Source: Kaistella yonginensis (GTDB lineage: Bacteria; Bacteroidota; Bacteroidia; Flavobacteriales; Weeksellaceae). Taken from it: 64,000 bases of DNA. Positions 26,801-37,728 of this stretch are shown here, piece after piece. Below the pieces are notes generated by a model. It searched no databases, was not told the DNA's origin, and saw nothing but the letters and a program-made list of their open reading frames with translations. The position numbers and the translations under genes are program-made. Positions within the stretch are counted from its first letter, which is position 1; every line of letters starts with the position of its first letter. The stretch is from assembly GCF_030409525.1 (NCBI RefSeq), contig NZ_JAUFQB010000062.1, forward strand, positions 1 to 64,000, in the 5' to 3' direction.

Positions 26801-28493
26801 AAACATCACGTTTTAAAGTATAAGATTGCACCTTAGAAATCAACTCGTCATATGCTTCAAAAGCATCGGGAAATTCTCTGAAACTCTGCTTGATTTCCTC
26901 TGTATTTTTAATATAAAATTCGTGCGAAGGCAAGCCTCTTCTTTTTCCAAAACCTTTTCCAACAGGCGAAGACAATTTTTCGCCATCTTTTATACAATAC
27001 AAAATATCCTGAATATGAGCTTCGGATTTTTCGGTGTAAAAGGTTTCGTTCTGGGCTAAAATTTTAACTTCATATTTCTCCGCAAAGGAAAGCAACACAT
27101 CGTTTAAATAATGTTCTTCTTCAATTTCATGATTTTGAAGTTGTACATAAAAATCCTCACCAAAAGTATTTTTCCACCACTGAAAAACATCTTCTCCTTT
27201 TTGCTCTCCGAACTCTAAAATTGCATTGGGAATATCTCCCATTAGCCCCGCTGTTACCGCGATTAAATCTTGTTTGTACTCAGCAATCATTTTTTTAGAG
27301 ATCCTTGGAACACCAAAATAAAACCCGTTGATATAGCCTAAACTAGAGAGTTTCGCGAGGTTTTTATAGCCATTAAAGTTTTTTGCCAAAAGAACTACAT
27401 TGGTTCTTCGGTCGGGATCATCTTTGGTAAACTGTTTCTGATCCGGACGGTCTGATAGATAAAACTCACATCCAATAATGGGAATTAAAGGGTTTTTACG
27501 TGGTTCTAAATCTGTAAATGAAAGACCTTCTTCTTCAGCTTTTTCTTTTTGATCCAAATATTCCTGATAAGCTTTCTTAAGATTTGCATTTGTTTTTTCA
27601 ACTTCAGACACAAACTTAAAAGCACCCATCATATTTCCCAAATCTACTAAACCTACGGCCGGATAATTATTTTCTAAAGCCTTTTTAATGAGTTCATTTA
27701 GATGGGAAGATGCTTGAAGCGAAGAATAAATACTGTGATTATGAAAATTAAAATAACTGCCGATTTCAACCTCGTCTATATTTGAAAACGATACTTTTTT
27801 TTTCTTTTTCGAATCCACTACTTGTCGTCTGACAGCGATGGGAAAAGGTTTTATCGAACTTGGATGCAATTCAATATAGTGTTGCAACTCTACCGAACTA
27901 AGCTTGAGTTTATCCGCTGGAATAATTCCGATCCGCATCATCTCGAAAAAAACTTGAGCCGTAGCATTTACGTCGGCTGCCGCATTATGTGCTTCATCAA
28001 ATTTTTCGCCGTATAATTTTTCGTATAATTCTTCGAGTTTTGGCGATTTATACCTGCCACTTTTCCCACCACCAAGCTGGCAAAAATCTGTTCCAAGAGC
28101 CATCGTATCAGCAGACGGTATTGTTTGCAAATGATTGTCAATATCTTTTCTGAAAAATTCAGCACCCACAATATTGTAGTCAAAAACAATATTGTGTCCT
28201 ACTACCACTTCAGCTTTCTTTAAAGCTTCTTTAAACTGCAGCAAAACCTCATTCAAATTGTTTCCTACCTCATGAGCCATTTTTGTAGAAATACCATGGA
28301 TTCTTTGCGAGGAAAAGGGAATATCATATCCTTCAGGTTTTATGATATAATCCTGATTTTCAATTAAATTACCTTCTTTATCATGCAGTTGCCAGGCAAT
28401 TTGAACCATTCTGGGCCAATTGTCGGAATCGGAAATCGGAGCGTTGAAATTTTTTGGTAAACCGGTTGTTTCGGTATCGAAGATTAAAAACAT
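23838..28493 (-). CDS. dnaE: DNA polymerase III alpha subunit with fused N-terminal DnaQ-like exonuclease
   Basis: A 1551-residue replicative polymerase. Residues 1-190 are a DEDDh exonuclease: DTETTG with the first two acidic residues, VVGHNIVFD and HNAAADV. A PHP domain follows from about residue 245 (FHNHSIYSSL), then the C-family polymerase core with GRGSAAGSAVAY and the catalytic PDIDIDFDD near residue 695, a helix-hairpin-helix and beta-binding region, and an OB fold (about 1390-1480; VAGLVTEYSIRDGK). Proofreading is thus built into the polymerase, as I know for flavobacterial DnaE. In the PHP domain the usual NDVHY is NETFY, so part of its metal site seems lost. No gene lies within about 290-330 bases on either side. 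Confidence 0.95.
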   Translation of the reverse strand: MFLIFDTETTGLPKNFNAPISDSDNWPRMVQIAWQLHDKEGNLIENQDYIIKPEGYDIPFSSQRIHGISTKMAHEVGNNLNEVLLQFKEALKKAEVVVGHNIVFDYNIVGAEFFRKDIDNHLQTIPSADTMALGTDFCQLGGGKSGRYKSPKLEELYEKLYGEKFDEAHNAAADVNATAQVFFEMMRIGIIPADKLKLSSVELQHYIELHPSSIKPFPIAVRRQVVDSKKKKKVSFSNIDEVEIGSYFNFHNHSIYSSLQASSHLNELIKKALENNYPAVGLVDLGNMMGAFKFVSEVEKTNANLKKAYQEYLDQKEKAEEEGLSFTDLEPRKNPLIPIIGCEFYLSDRPDQKQFTKDDPDRRTNVVLLAKNFNGYKNLAKLSSLGYINGFYFGVPRISKKMIAEYKQDLIAVTAGLMGDIPNAILEFGEQKGEDVFQWWKNTFGEDFYVQLQNHEIEEEHYLNDVLLSFAEKYEVKILAQNETFYTEKSEAHIQDILYCIKDGEKLSSPVGKGFGKRRGLPSHEFYIKNTEEIKQSFREFPDAFEAYDELISKVQSYTLKRDVLLPEFGIPQEFLSDEDKIDGGKRGENAYLRYLTYEGAQKRYPEITDEIKERLDFELEVIANTGYPGYFLIVQDFCNEARNMGVWVGPGRGSAAGSAVAYCTGITNVDPIKYDLLFERFLNPERVSMPDIDIDFDDEGRDKIIKWVVEKYGKNNVAQIITYSVLGGKSAIKDAGRVLDLPIFETNNIAKLIPAVPGMNIAKAFAKFEKLAPEDKALAQEMKDILANPKDDRYEVLAAAQKMEGCIRNTGIHACGVIITPEDISNLVPITIASKDADILVSQFDNSVAENAGLLKMDFLGLRTLTIIKHAIKLIKEKHGIEIDPDTIPLDDAKTYQLFKEGRTVGIFQYESPGMQKYMRELKPTEFADLIAMNALYRPGPIKYIPAFINRKNGVEETIYDLEETKEYLEETYGITVYQEQVMLLSQKLANFTKGEADTLRKAMGKKQRDVLDKMYPKFIEGGKINNLDETKLNKIWKDWEAFAEYAFNKSHSTCYALIAYQTAYLKANYPAEYMASVMSNNINNTKQITLFMEDCKSIGVDVLGPDVNESQYAFAVNEKGQIRFGLGAIKGIGEGPSEAIVAARKMERYKNIYDFFEKISSSQMNKRVAESLVVAGAFDEVDRYHRAQYFDIDATGKTNIEKLLRYGHSFQDSKNEIENSLFADFADEVQIEQPKINPAPEWQNMHKLNKEKEIIGFYLSAHPLDEYKYQFQFLQGALSKKEILEHKKEETLELEKVTLPIEILEVDDADDDLVDLPADILEGEEDALIEETSKIVEPRGNFNFLNLDEIEQFKNSVFANQQPDLFNNDKLSWKEKQALKNNTPEYMVAGLVTEYSIRDGKNSGEKVAFLLLEDYSGSYSFRLGDRDYMKFRDKIDVQRFVIFKVKFSQANDGRVFVNITDVIDLKEAFEKFAKKMTVVVDINDLRKSDIEFFQSQFSEHKGEQKLNFFIKNPDDEIQIELMSMQTMIQVNGDLLEVFNETQKYQIFLN

Positions 28494-28834
28494 TTATAAG
28501 AAGAATTTTGGTAAAATTAGGCTAAAATTTCTTTAAAAAAAAGTTGAAATTCTGCAATTTTAAAAAACTGTCTTTTGAATTTTAGAACATATTACTTTCT
28601 ATTTTTGACAGGATATTGATAATTATTCAATACTAATTATTTGTTCTTTACTTAAAAAAAATTATGGAATAAAGTTTATAAAATGTGATAAATAATATTT
28701 CACCTATTCAGATAAAATTATTAAAACCAACTAAAAATTAGTTATAAGATAACATTTGAAAAGTATGATTAATTAATTTCAAAATATAACGGAAAAAGTT
28801 TTCTTTTATGTATTTTAGCGAAAAATTATATATT
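28494..28834. other. AT-rich spacer with a promoter box
   Basis: About 340 bases between dnaE and a divergent secreted-protein gene. TATTTTTG at 28600-28607 (plus strand) is an exact -7 box, with a TTTG at 28574-28577 as a possible -33 element (22-base spacer). It would give a leader of about 220 bases. A weaker box, TATTTTAG, lies 25 bases before the gene. The dnaE side has TAATTTTA on the minus strand near 28520. I see no other structure. Confidence 0.4.
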
Positions 28835-29419
28835 ATGAAAAAACTAATTTTCGCCGCCATTTTTGGCATTTCTATGACAACCAATCAAGCAAAGGCGCAA
28901 GCTGAACCCTTTTTAGGTCAAATTGCATTTGTTGCTTTCAATTTTGCTCCTCAAGGTTGGGCAGAATGTAACGGTCAAACAATGTCTATATCACAAAATA
29001 CCGCTCTTTTTGCACTGATCGGAACCACCTATGGTGGAAATGGAACATCAACATTTAATTTACCCGATATGAGAGGACGTGTTTTGGTACACAATGGACA
29101 AGGAAATGGTTTATCACCTTATCAAATGGGACAAATGGGTGGACAAGAATCTGTTACCTTAACTTCCGCGCAAATGCCGGCTCATTCCCATTCTGTAAGT
29201 GCAGTTCTCGCAGATGGAAACCAATCTACACCGAATGGAAATTTACCCGCAAATACAAAATCTTTAGATAAAGAATACTCCAGCTCTACCGCAGATACTT
29301 CCATGAAAGCTGGAATGATCGGAAATGCAGGAGGAAATCAGGCGCATGAAAATAGACCGCCTTATCTTGCAATGAAGTGTATTATTGCTTTACAAGGTAT
29401 TTTTCCACCAAGAAATTAA
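28835..29419 (+). CDS. Secreted phage tail-collar domain protein
   Basis: A 194-residue protein with a signal peptide (MKKLIFAAIFGISMTTNQAKAQ); this ATG is preferred over one nine codons upstream, which overlaps a promoter-like box. The mature part is a tail-collar domain as in microcystin-dependent protein (MdpB)-like proteins: EPFLGQIAFVAFNFAPQGWAECNGQ, TALFALIGTTYGGNG, FNLPDMRGRV and, at the end, NRPPYLAMKCIIALQG. No phage genes are nearby, so this is a domesticated, exported version. The next gene begins 2 bases after its stop. Confidence 0.88.
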   Translation: MKKLIFAAIFGISMTTNQAKAQAEPFLGQIAFVAFNFAPQGWAECNGQTMSISQNTALFALIGTTYGGNGTSTFNLPDMRGRVLVHNGQGNGLSPYQMGQMGGQESVTLTSAQMPAHSHSVSAVLADGNQSTPNGNLPANTKSLDKEYSSSTADTSMKAGMIGNAGGNQAHENRPPYLAMKCIIALQGIFPPRN

Positions 29420-29421
29420 TT

Positions 29422-30111
29422 ATGAAAAAATTATATATTTTATCTGCGTTTTGTTTCTCCGCTTTTATTTTTGCGCAAACTATTGATTTTAAAGGTTGCA
29501 TCAACTTATTTGAAAATCAAAACTATACCTTTAATAAAACAGGAAACGATGCTACTGGAAAGAAAATTTATATGACTACTCCTACCGATGGTTCCCAAAA
29601 CTGTGGTGGTTTAGGAACTTGTGAGTTCAAATTACAATGGAATGATATCAGCGAAAGATGGGAATTTTTGGCAGATTCGGGCAACGGAGATTTTGTAGAT
29701 CCGTATTTAATTTATTACAGTTCAACCGGAAATAGCGCGGCAACGAATCCTCCGAATATCGATATTGGTGGATGGATAGAAAACACAACCATTACAAATG
29801 GTGATTGCGGTGGAAACTTAACCAATACAAATTCAATTTTTACTGGGGATGTTCGCACTACAACTTTAGCTATAAATGAATTGCAAAAATCTCATTTTAC
29901 AGTATATCCAAATCCAGCTACAGAATTCATCTATATCAAAGGATTAAAAACCGTAAAAGCTGTAAATATTCTATCTGTAGATGGCAAACAGATTTTAAAG
30001 GTAAAAGACTCGAACAAAATTGACCTATCCAAACTTGCTCCGGGAATTTACCTTTTCGAAATTGAAACCGATAAGGCATTGATTGAAAGAGTAAAAATTA
30101 TTAAGAAGTAA
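29422..30111 (+). CDS. T9SS-exported protein with C-terminal sorting domain
   Basis: A 229-residue protein with a signal peptide (MKKLYILSAFCFSAFIFAQ); this ATG fits the signal peptide, while the longer frame overlaps the previous gene. The central part (about 20-155) is a Cys-containing, Gly/Asn-rich beta domain (GSQNCGGLGTCEFKLQWN). The last 75 residues are a Por-secretion type A sorting domain: FTVYPNPATEFIYIKG, INILSVDGK-like strand and PGIYLFEIETDK...KIIKK. It is secreted through the type IX system and attached to the surface or released. With a 2-base gap it is surely co-transcribed with the tail-collar gene. Confidence 0.85.
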   Translation: MKKLYILSAFCFSAFIFAQTIDFKGCINLFENQNYTFNKTGNDATGKKIYMTTPTDGSQNCGGLGTCEFKLQWNDISERWEFLADSGNGDFVDPYLIYYSSTGNSAATNPPNIDIGGWIENTTITNGDCGGNLTNTNSIFTGDVRTTTLAINELQKSHFTVYPNPATEFIYIKGLKTVKAVNILSVDGKQILKVKDSNKIDLSKLAPGIYLFEIETDKALIERVKIIKK

Positions 30112-30130
30112 AAAACCATTATTTTTTTAG

Positions 30131-30165
30131 AAACTCTTGTTGAAAAACAGGGGTTTTTTATTTTT
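30131..30165 (+). terminator. Terminator after the tail-collar/T9SS pair
   Basis: An 11-base stem AAACTCTTGTT (30131-30141) / AACAGGGGTTT (30146-30156), including G-T wobbles, with a GAAA tetraloop, followed by TTTATTTTT. Confidence 0.78.
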
Positions 30166-30227
30166 AACATCTAGGCAAACTCATTTATTAAATTGAATTT
30201 CCGTTTTTTAAATTCCATTAAAATTTT

Positions 30228-30235
30228 TATCTTTG
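30228..30235 (+). promoter_or_regulatory. -7 box TATCTTTG before the keto acid dehydrogenase gene
   Basis: An exact TAnnTTTG match whose last base is only 7 bases from the first ATG (30242). The transcript would therefore be leaderless or nearly so. A TTG start at 30233 would lie inside the box and is rejected. Confidence 0.6.
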
Positions 30236-30241
30236 GTCGAT

Positions 30242-32314
30242 ATGGATATTGATACAAAAAAAAGCGTTTCAACGGAGATTTTACTTAAAGCATTCAGGCA
30301 CATGATGCTTGCAAAAGCAACTGCTGATGTTTACGAAGAAAATAGATCTATTTGCAAATATGTTCACAGTACTTCAAGAGGACATGAAGCCATTCAACTC
30401 GCAACTGCGTATCAATTAACCCATGAAGATTGGGTTTCTCCGTATTATCGAGACGAAAGTTTGTTGCTCGGAATGGGTTTTGAACCTTACCAATTAATGT
30501 TGCAATTATTAGCAAAAGCAGATGATCCCTTTTCTGGCGGTCGTTCTTACTATTCGCATCCATCCAGTTTAGTTGATGAATTACCCAAAATAATTCACCA
30601 AAGTTCTGCCACCGGGATGCAAGCAATTCCCACAACTGGAGTTGCGCAAGGAATTAAATATATTCAAGAATTTAATTTAAAAACGTACGAACAAAACCCA
30701 GTTGTTGTTTGCAGTTTCGGCGATAATTCAATCACAGAAGGCGAAGTTTCCGAAGCGTTTCAATTTGCTGCACTTCACCAATTACCGATTATTTTTTTAG
30801 TTCAAGATAATGAATGGGGAATTTCTGTGACCAAAGAAGAAGCCAGAACTTCGGATGCTTATGATTTTGCTGCAGGTTTTGTTGGTCTGAATCGGATGAA
30901 AGTTGATGGCACCGATTTCGAAGCCAGTTTTGAAGCCATGAAAAAAGTCGTCGATTTTGTTCGCACCGAAAGAAAACCCATGTTGGTTTGTGCAAGTACT
31001 GTTCTCATCGGACATCACACTTCTGGAGTTCGTCGGGAATTTTATCGGGACGAAGAAGATTTAGAAAAACACCGTGCGAAAGATCCCGGAATTCTATTAA
31101 GAAAAAGATTATTAGAAGAAGGAACCGATGAAGATTTATTAAAACAAATCGAGAAAAAAGCCCGATTAGAAATTGAACAAGCATTTCAAAAAGCAATTGC
31201 AGCCGAAGATCCAAAACCAGAATCCGTAGAAGATTATGTTTTCGCTCCTACTCCAATTACCGAAGAAGTCGGCGAAAGAGAAGGACAAAATCCTGAAAAA
31301 ATTGTCATGGTCGATGCAGCGATTCACGCCATTCAGGAAATCATGTGGAAACATCCAGAAGCTTTATTGTACGGACAAGATGTTGGCGAAAGAATTGGTG
31401 GCGTTTTCCGCGAAACCGTAACTTTAGGAAAAAAATTCGGCATAAAAAGAGTTTTCAATACGCCGATTCAAGAAGCCTATATTATCGGTTCTACGGTCGG
31501 AATGAGTGCAGTTGGATTAAAACCCATCGTCGAAGTTCAGTTCGCCGATTATATTTATCCTGGAATTAATCAACTCATCACCGAAGTTTCAAAATCAAAT
31601 TATTTGAGCAACGGAAAATTTCCGGTGAGCAATATTATTCGCGTGCCAATCGGTGCTTACGGAGGAGGTGGTCCTTATCACAGCGGAAGTGTAGAAAGTA
31701 TTTTGGCGAATATCAAAGGAATAAAAATCGCATATCCGAGCAACGCTGCAGATTTCAAAGGTCTGTTAAAAGCCGCTTATTACGATCCAAATCCTGTAAT
31801 CATGCTCGAACACAAAGGTTTGTATTGGAGCAAAGTTCCCGGCACCGAAGATGCAAAAACCATCGAGCCTGCCGAAAATTATATTTTGCCTTTCGGAAAA
31901 GGAAATGTCCTATTACAAGCCGATCAAACCGAAACTGAAAAAGGCAGAACAATGCTTATTGTTACTTACGGAATGGGCATTTACTGGGCAAAAGAAGCCG
32001 CCAAAAATTTCGCTGGTCGAGTTGAAATTATCGATTTAAGAACTATAATTCCTTTGGATGAAAAGTTGGTTTTCGAGCGCACCAAAGTTCACGGAAAATG
32101 TTTGGTTCTTACAGAAGAGCAAATTCAGAATTCTTTCGCAGAAGCTTTCGCACACAGGATTTCAAAAGAATGTTTCAGATATTTAGATTTGCCAGTCGAA
32201 GCGATGGGTTCTTTAAATTTACCTGCAGTTCCTATCAATTTAATTTTAGAAAAAGAGATGCTTCCAAATGCAGAAAAACTTACAAAAAAAATAAAAGAAA
32301 TTTTGAGTCATTAA
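30242..32314 (+). CDS. Branched-chain 2-oxo acid dehydrogenase E1, fused alpha and beta subunits
   Basis: A 690-residue thiamine-diphosphate enzyme. The first half (to about 330) is E1-alpha: GRSYYSHPSS, TTGVAQGIKYI and the ThDP motif GDNSITEGEVSEAFQFAALH...QDNEW. The second half (from about 350) is E1-beta: LLYGQDVGERIGGVF, FNTPIQEAYIIG, VEVQFADYIYP and GGGGPYHSGSVES. It decarboxylates branched-chain 2-oxo acids (or a similar 2-oxo acid) and passes the acyl group to the E2 lipoyl domain. This one-chain form is widespread in Bacteroidota. E2 and E3 genes are not adjacent. Confidence 0.93.
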   Translation: MDIDTKKSVSTEILLKAFRHMMLAKATADVYEENRSICKYVHSTSRGHEAIQLATAYQLTHEDWVSPYYRDESLLLGMGFEPYQLMLQLLAKADDPFSGGRSYYSHPSSLVDELPKIIHQSSATGMQAIPTTGVAQGIKYIQEFNLKTYEQNPVVVCSFGDNSITEGEVSEAFQFAALHQLPIIFLVQDNEWGISVTKEEARTSDAYDFAAGFVGLNRMKVDGTDFEASFEAMKKVVDFVRTERKPMLVCASTVLIGHHTSGVRREFYRDEEDLEKHRAKDPGILLRKRLLEEGTDEDLLKQIEKKARLEIEQAFQKAIAAEDPKPESVEDYVFAPTPITEEVGEREGQNPEKIVMVDAAIHAIQEIMWKHPEALLYGQDVGERIGGVFRETVTLGKKFGIKRVFNTPIQEAYIIGSTVGMSAVGLKPIVEVQFADYIYPGINQLITEVSKSNYLSNGKFPVSNIIRVPIGAYGGGGPYHSGSVESILANIKGIKIAYPSNAADFKGLLKAAYYDPNPVIMLEHKGLYWSKVPGTEDAKTIEPAENYILPFGKGNVLLQADQTETEKGRTMLIVTYGMGIYWAKEAAKNFAGRVEIIDLRTIIPLDEKLVFERTKVHGKCLVLTEEQIQNSFAEAFAHRISKECFRYLDLPVEAMGSLNLPAVPINLILEKEMLPNAEKLTKKIKEILSH

Positions 32315-34756
<2,442 letters not shown>

Positions 34757-34901
34757 ATTTAACAGCTAATTTTAATTACTATAAATTAGTACATAAGAAG
34801 AGCATATTAATTGAAGTATTTTAAGTAACACTACGGTAACTAATGTGTTAATTTTTAGATAATAACCTCACCTACTAAATTTTTTAATATCAATAAAAAT
34901 A

Positions 34902-36320
34902 ATGATCAACATTAATCTCAGTAATAAATCACCAGAAAACATTCAACAAAAATTTTCTTTTTATACCGAAGAAATTTGGGCGAACGAAAAACAAAAATTT
35001 AGCAAGAATTTAGACACTGTCTTTTCAGCAAAGAAAGATGAAACCTTCATTCTTCTAGATACCGATATTGTTCATTATTTAATTGGATTAGGATCGGAGG
35101 CCAAGTTATTTGAAATCCAAGCCCGCGCGGAAAAATTCACCTATGATTTTAGGAAAAAAATAAAGTCTGAAAGTACAATCCTCAATTCAGAAAACTTTAG
35201 TAGTGCCGAAATAAAAAGCTTGGTAAAAGGTTTATTTTTAGGAACTTACGAATATCCATTTAAAGCAAAACATCCCGTTTACGATTCTGGATTTCAACTT
35301 ATTCTCCTTGATTTTTCTGAGGAAGATTTGACCGAAATTCACCTACAATCGCTCGCCATTTGCGAGGGTCAATTTGCGTGTATGGAATGGTTGAATAAAC
35401 CTCAAAACTTTAAACGTGTTCCTCAAATCTCAGAATTTTTAACACAAATTTCAAAAAAATACAATTTAAAGCAAACGGTTTTCGACCGAAAAAAATCGGA
35501 AGAAATTGGATTAGGAGCATTTCTTTCGGTAAATCAGGGAAGTTCGCAAGAAGCCGCTTTTACCATTTTGGAATACACTTCTGAAAATATAAATGCCAAA
35601 ACAATTGGTTTGGTTGGGAAATGTGTGCTTTTTGATACCGGTGGTATTTCGATTAAACCATCAGAAAACCTGCATTATATGAAATCTGATATGGGTGGCG
35701 CAACTGCAGTAATCGGGACTTTAATTGCGGCTGCAACTTTAAAATTGCCGGTGAATCTGGTCGTAATTTTACCCATAACCGATAACGCGGTTTCGAATAC
35801 CGCATATATCCCAAGTGATGTAATCACTGCGTATAACGGAAAAACAATCGAAATTCTAAATACCGATGCTGAAGGTCGAATGACGCTCGCAGACGGACTT
35901 TCTTATCTTTCTAAAAATTATAAAACAGATGCTTTAATCGATTTAGCGACCTTGACAGGAAGTTCTGTAAGAATGTTCGGGTATACTTGTGGCGCGTATT
36001 TTTCTAACAACGAGGCCTTAAAAAGATTATTGGAAAAGGCTGGTGATACAACGAATCAACGTTTATGGAATCTTCCGTTGTGGGAGATTTGGAAAGATGA
36101 TTTTAAATCTGATGTTGCAGATTTCAAAAATATATCATCAAAACCTTTCGGTGACTGCATTGTTGCTGCTAAATTTTTAGAGCAGTTTATTGAAGGGCAT
36201 GATCAGTGGGCGCACCTTGATATTGCTGGTGTAGCCTTCGGAAATGTTCGTTATATGAAAGAAAAGGGTGCAACGGGCTATGGAGTGCAATTATTAATCA
36301 ATTTTATCGAAAAATTTTAA
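34902..36320 (+). CDS. M17 family leucyl aminopeptidase
   Basis: A 472-residue cytosolic metallopeptidase that removes N-terminal residues from peptides with two metal ions. Active-site motifs are FDTGGISIKP (metal Asp and catalytic Lys), MKSDMGGA (metal Asp), and NTDAEGRMTLADGL near residue 320 (the M17 signature with metal Asp and Glu and catalytic Arg). The diverged N-terminal macro-like domain (about 1-160) is typical for Bacteroidota. It stands 143 bases before the ATP-grasp cluster on the same strand. It could be independent housekeeping, or it could process that pathway's peptide. Confidence 0.93.
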   Translation: MININLSNKSPENIQQKFSFYTEEIWANEKQKFSKNLDTVFSAKKDETFILLDTDIVHYLIGLGSEAKLFEIQARAEKFTYDFRKKIKSESTILNSENFSSAEIKSLVKGLFLGTYEYPFKAKHPVYDSGFQLILLDFSEEDLTEIHLQSLAICEGQFACMEWLNKPQNFKRVPQISEFLTQISKKYNLKQTVFDRKKSEEIGLGAFLSVNQGSSQEAAFTILEYTSENINAKTIGLVGKCVLFDTGGISIKPSENLHYMKSDMGGATAVIGTLIAAATLKLPVNLVVILPITDNAVSNTAYIPSDVITAYNGKTIEILNTDAEGRMTLADGLSYLSKNYKTDALIDLATLTGSSVRMFGYTCGAYFSNNEALKRLLEKAGDTTNQRLWNLPLWEIWKDDFKSDVADFKNISSKPFGDCIVAAKFLEQFIEGHDQWAHLDIAGVAFGNVRYMKEKGATGYGVQLLINFIEKF

Positions 36321-36381
36321 CAAAAATTAGCATATTAAAAAATTTCTCTGTATAATTGAAATAGAATTTTCAAATATTGAA

Positions 36382-36397
36382 CGATTAGCATTAATCG
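36382..36397. promoter_or_regulatory. Palindrome upstream of the ATP-grasp cluster
   Basis: A perfect inverted repeat CGATTA (36382-36387), GCAT, TAATCG (36392-36397), 67 bases before the first ATP-grasp gene, in an otherwise AT-rich leader. It may be an operator. No exact TAnnTTTG box was found in the same spacer. Confidence 0.35.
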
Positions 36398-36463
36398 ATA
36401 TTAATTACTTAACAAAAAAGTATTTAATTTTTTGATAATTCAATAATTTTTAAATTTCATTAT

Positions 36464-37675
36464 ATGAAGGAGAAAACCATTGTTTGTATTTCCTGCTATT
36501 TCAAAGGATATGATTTTATGGATGAGATGAAACAGCTCGGCAATAAAATTATCCTCATAGCATCTGAAAATACCAAAGAAAAAAATTGGCCTTGGCACGC
36601 CATCGATGAGGTTTATTATATGTCAGAAGTAGAACCTTCTGTTTGGAATTTAGAGCATTTGGTGCAAGGATTTTCCTATTTGATGAAAAGCACAAAAATT
36701 GATGTGGTCGTTGCTCTAGATGATTATGATGTTGAAAAAGCTGCCTTAATTCGGGAAACATTTAGAATTCCAGGTATGGGTCAGACCACTCAGCGCTATT
36801 TTCGTGATAAATTAGCCATGAGACAGATGGCCAAAGATTCTGGGATTGATGTGCCAGAATTTTCCTCGATATTCAACAATGAAACGGTAGCAGAGTTTGT
36901 AGACGATGTAGCGGCGCCGTGGGTTTTAAAACCTCGTTCTGAAGCATCTGCGATCGGAATTATAAAAATTAAATCGAAAGAAGAACTCCACAAAGCGATT
37001 GATGATTTAGGTGAAAAAAGACATCATTTTCTTTTAGAAAGTTTTAAACCAGGAGATGTTTTTCATGTAGACAGCTTGGTTTATAATAATGACATCGTAT
37101 TTGTTTCAGCGTCGCAATACTTATCGCCACCCATGGAAGTTTCTCATGATGGCGGAATATTTCGTACAAAAACCTTAGACAAAAATTCGCCCGAATTTAA
37201 AGCTTTAGAACAGTCCAACAGTATAGTTTTAAAAAGTTTCGGTTTGAAAAATGGAGCAACACATACCGAATTTATTCGTGGTAAAGAAAGTGGCAAATGG
37301 TATTTTTTAGAAACGTCTTCCCGTGTTGGTGGCGCACATATTCCTGATTTGGTCGAAGCTGCAACCGGAATTAATCTGTGGCGAGAATGGGCCCGAATCG
37401 AAAATGCCTGGCTTAAAAATGCAACCTATCAATTAGCAAAACCAAAAGAACTTTTTGCGGGCTTAATTATTTGCTTATCCAAAGAAAAAAATCCTGACTT
37501 TAAAGAATTTGAACAGCCCGAGGTCTACAAGTTTTTACCGATGGATTACCATGTAGGTTTGGTCTATCAGTCCGAAGATGCGAATAAAATCCAAGAACTT
37601 TTAGATGATGCAGCTTACAAGATCAATGATCACCACCTCAATATTTTACCTCCAAAATCAAAACCTACTTCTTAA
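36464..37675 (+). CDS. ATP-grasp ligase (carbamoyl-phosphate-synthase-like / amino-acid-ligase type)
   Basis: A 403-residue cytosolic ligase. ATP-grasp signatures: pre-ATP-grasp Rossmann half (about 1-110), PWVLKPRSEASAIGI (ATP-binding Lys), LLESFKPGDVFHVDSLV and the Mg-binding end FLETSSRVGGAHIPDLVEAATGI, where E, R and the GGAH pattern resemble BacD-like L-amino acid ligases. Such enzymes activate a carboxylate as acyl phosphate and join it to an amine. It is the first of six consecutive same-strand genes with related chemistry. The substrates are unknown. Confidence 0.88.
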   Translation: MKEKTIVCISCYFKGYDFMDEMKQLGNKIILIASENTKEKNWPWHAIDEVYYMSEVEPSVWNLEHLVQGFSYLMKSTKIDVVVALDDYDVEKAALIRETFRIPGMGQTTQRYFRDKLAMRQMAKDSGIDVPEFSSIFNNETVAEFVDDVAAPWVLKPRSEASAIGIIKIKSKEELHKAIDDLGEKRHHFLLESFKPGDVFHVDSLVYNNDIVFVSASQYLSPPMEVSHDGGIFRTKTLDKNSPEFKALEQSNSIVLKSFGLKNGATHTEFIRGKESGKWYFLETSSRVGGAHIPDLVEAATGINLWREWARIENAWLKNATYQLAKPKELFAGLIICLSKEKNPDFKEFEQPEVYKFLPMDYHVGLVYQSEDANKIQELLDDAAYKINDHHLNILPPKSKPTS

Positions 37676-37728
37676 AAATAAGGGTAATGAAATTTTGAAA
37701 ATAATTTAAAAAAATTAAAAAAAACATT

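Noticed and set aside
28835-29419. Prophage remnant suggested by the tail-collar domain
   Set aside because: The protein has a Sec signal peptide, and no integrase, capsid, terminase or other tail genes occur nearby.
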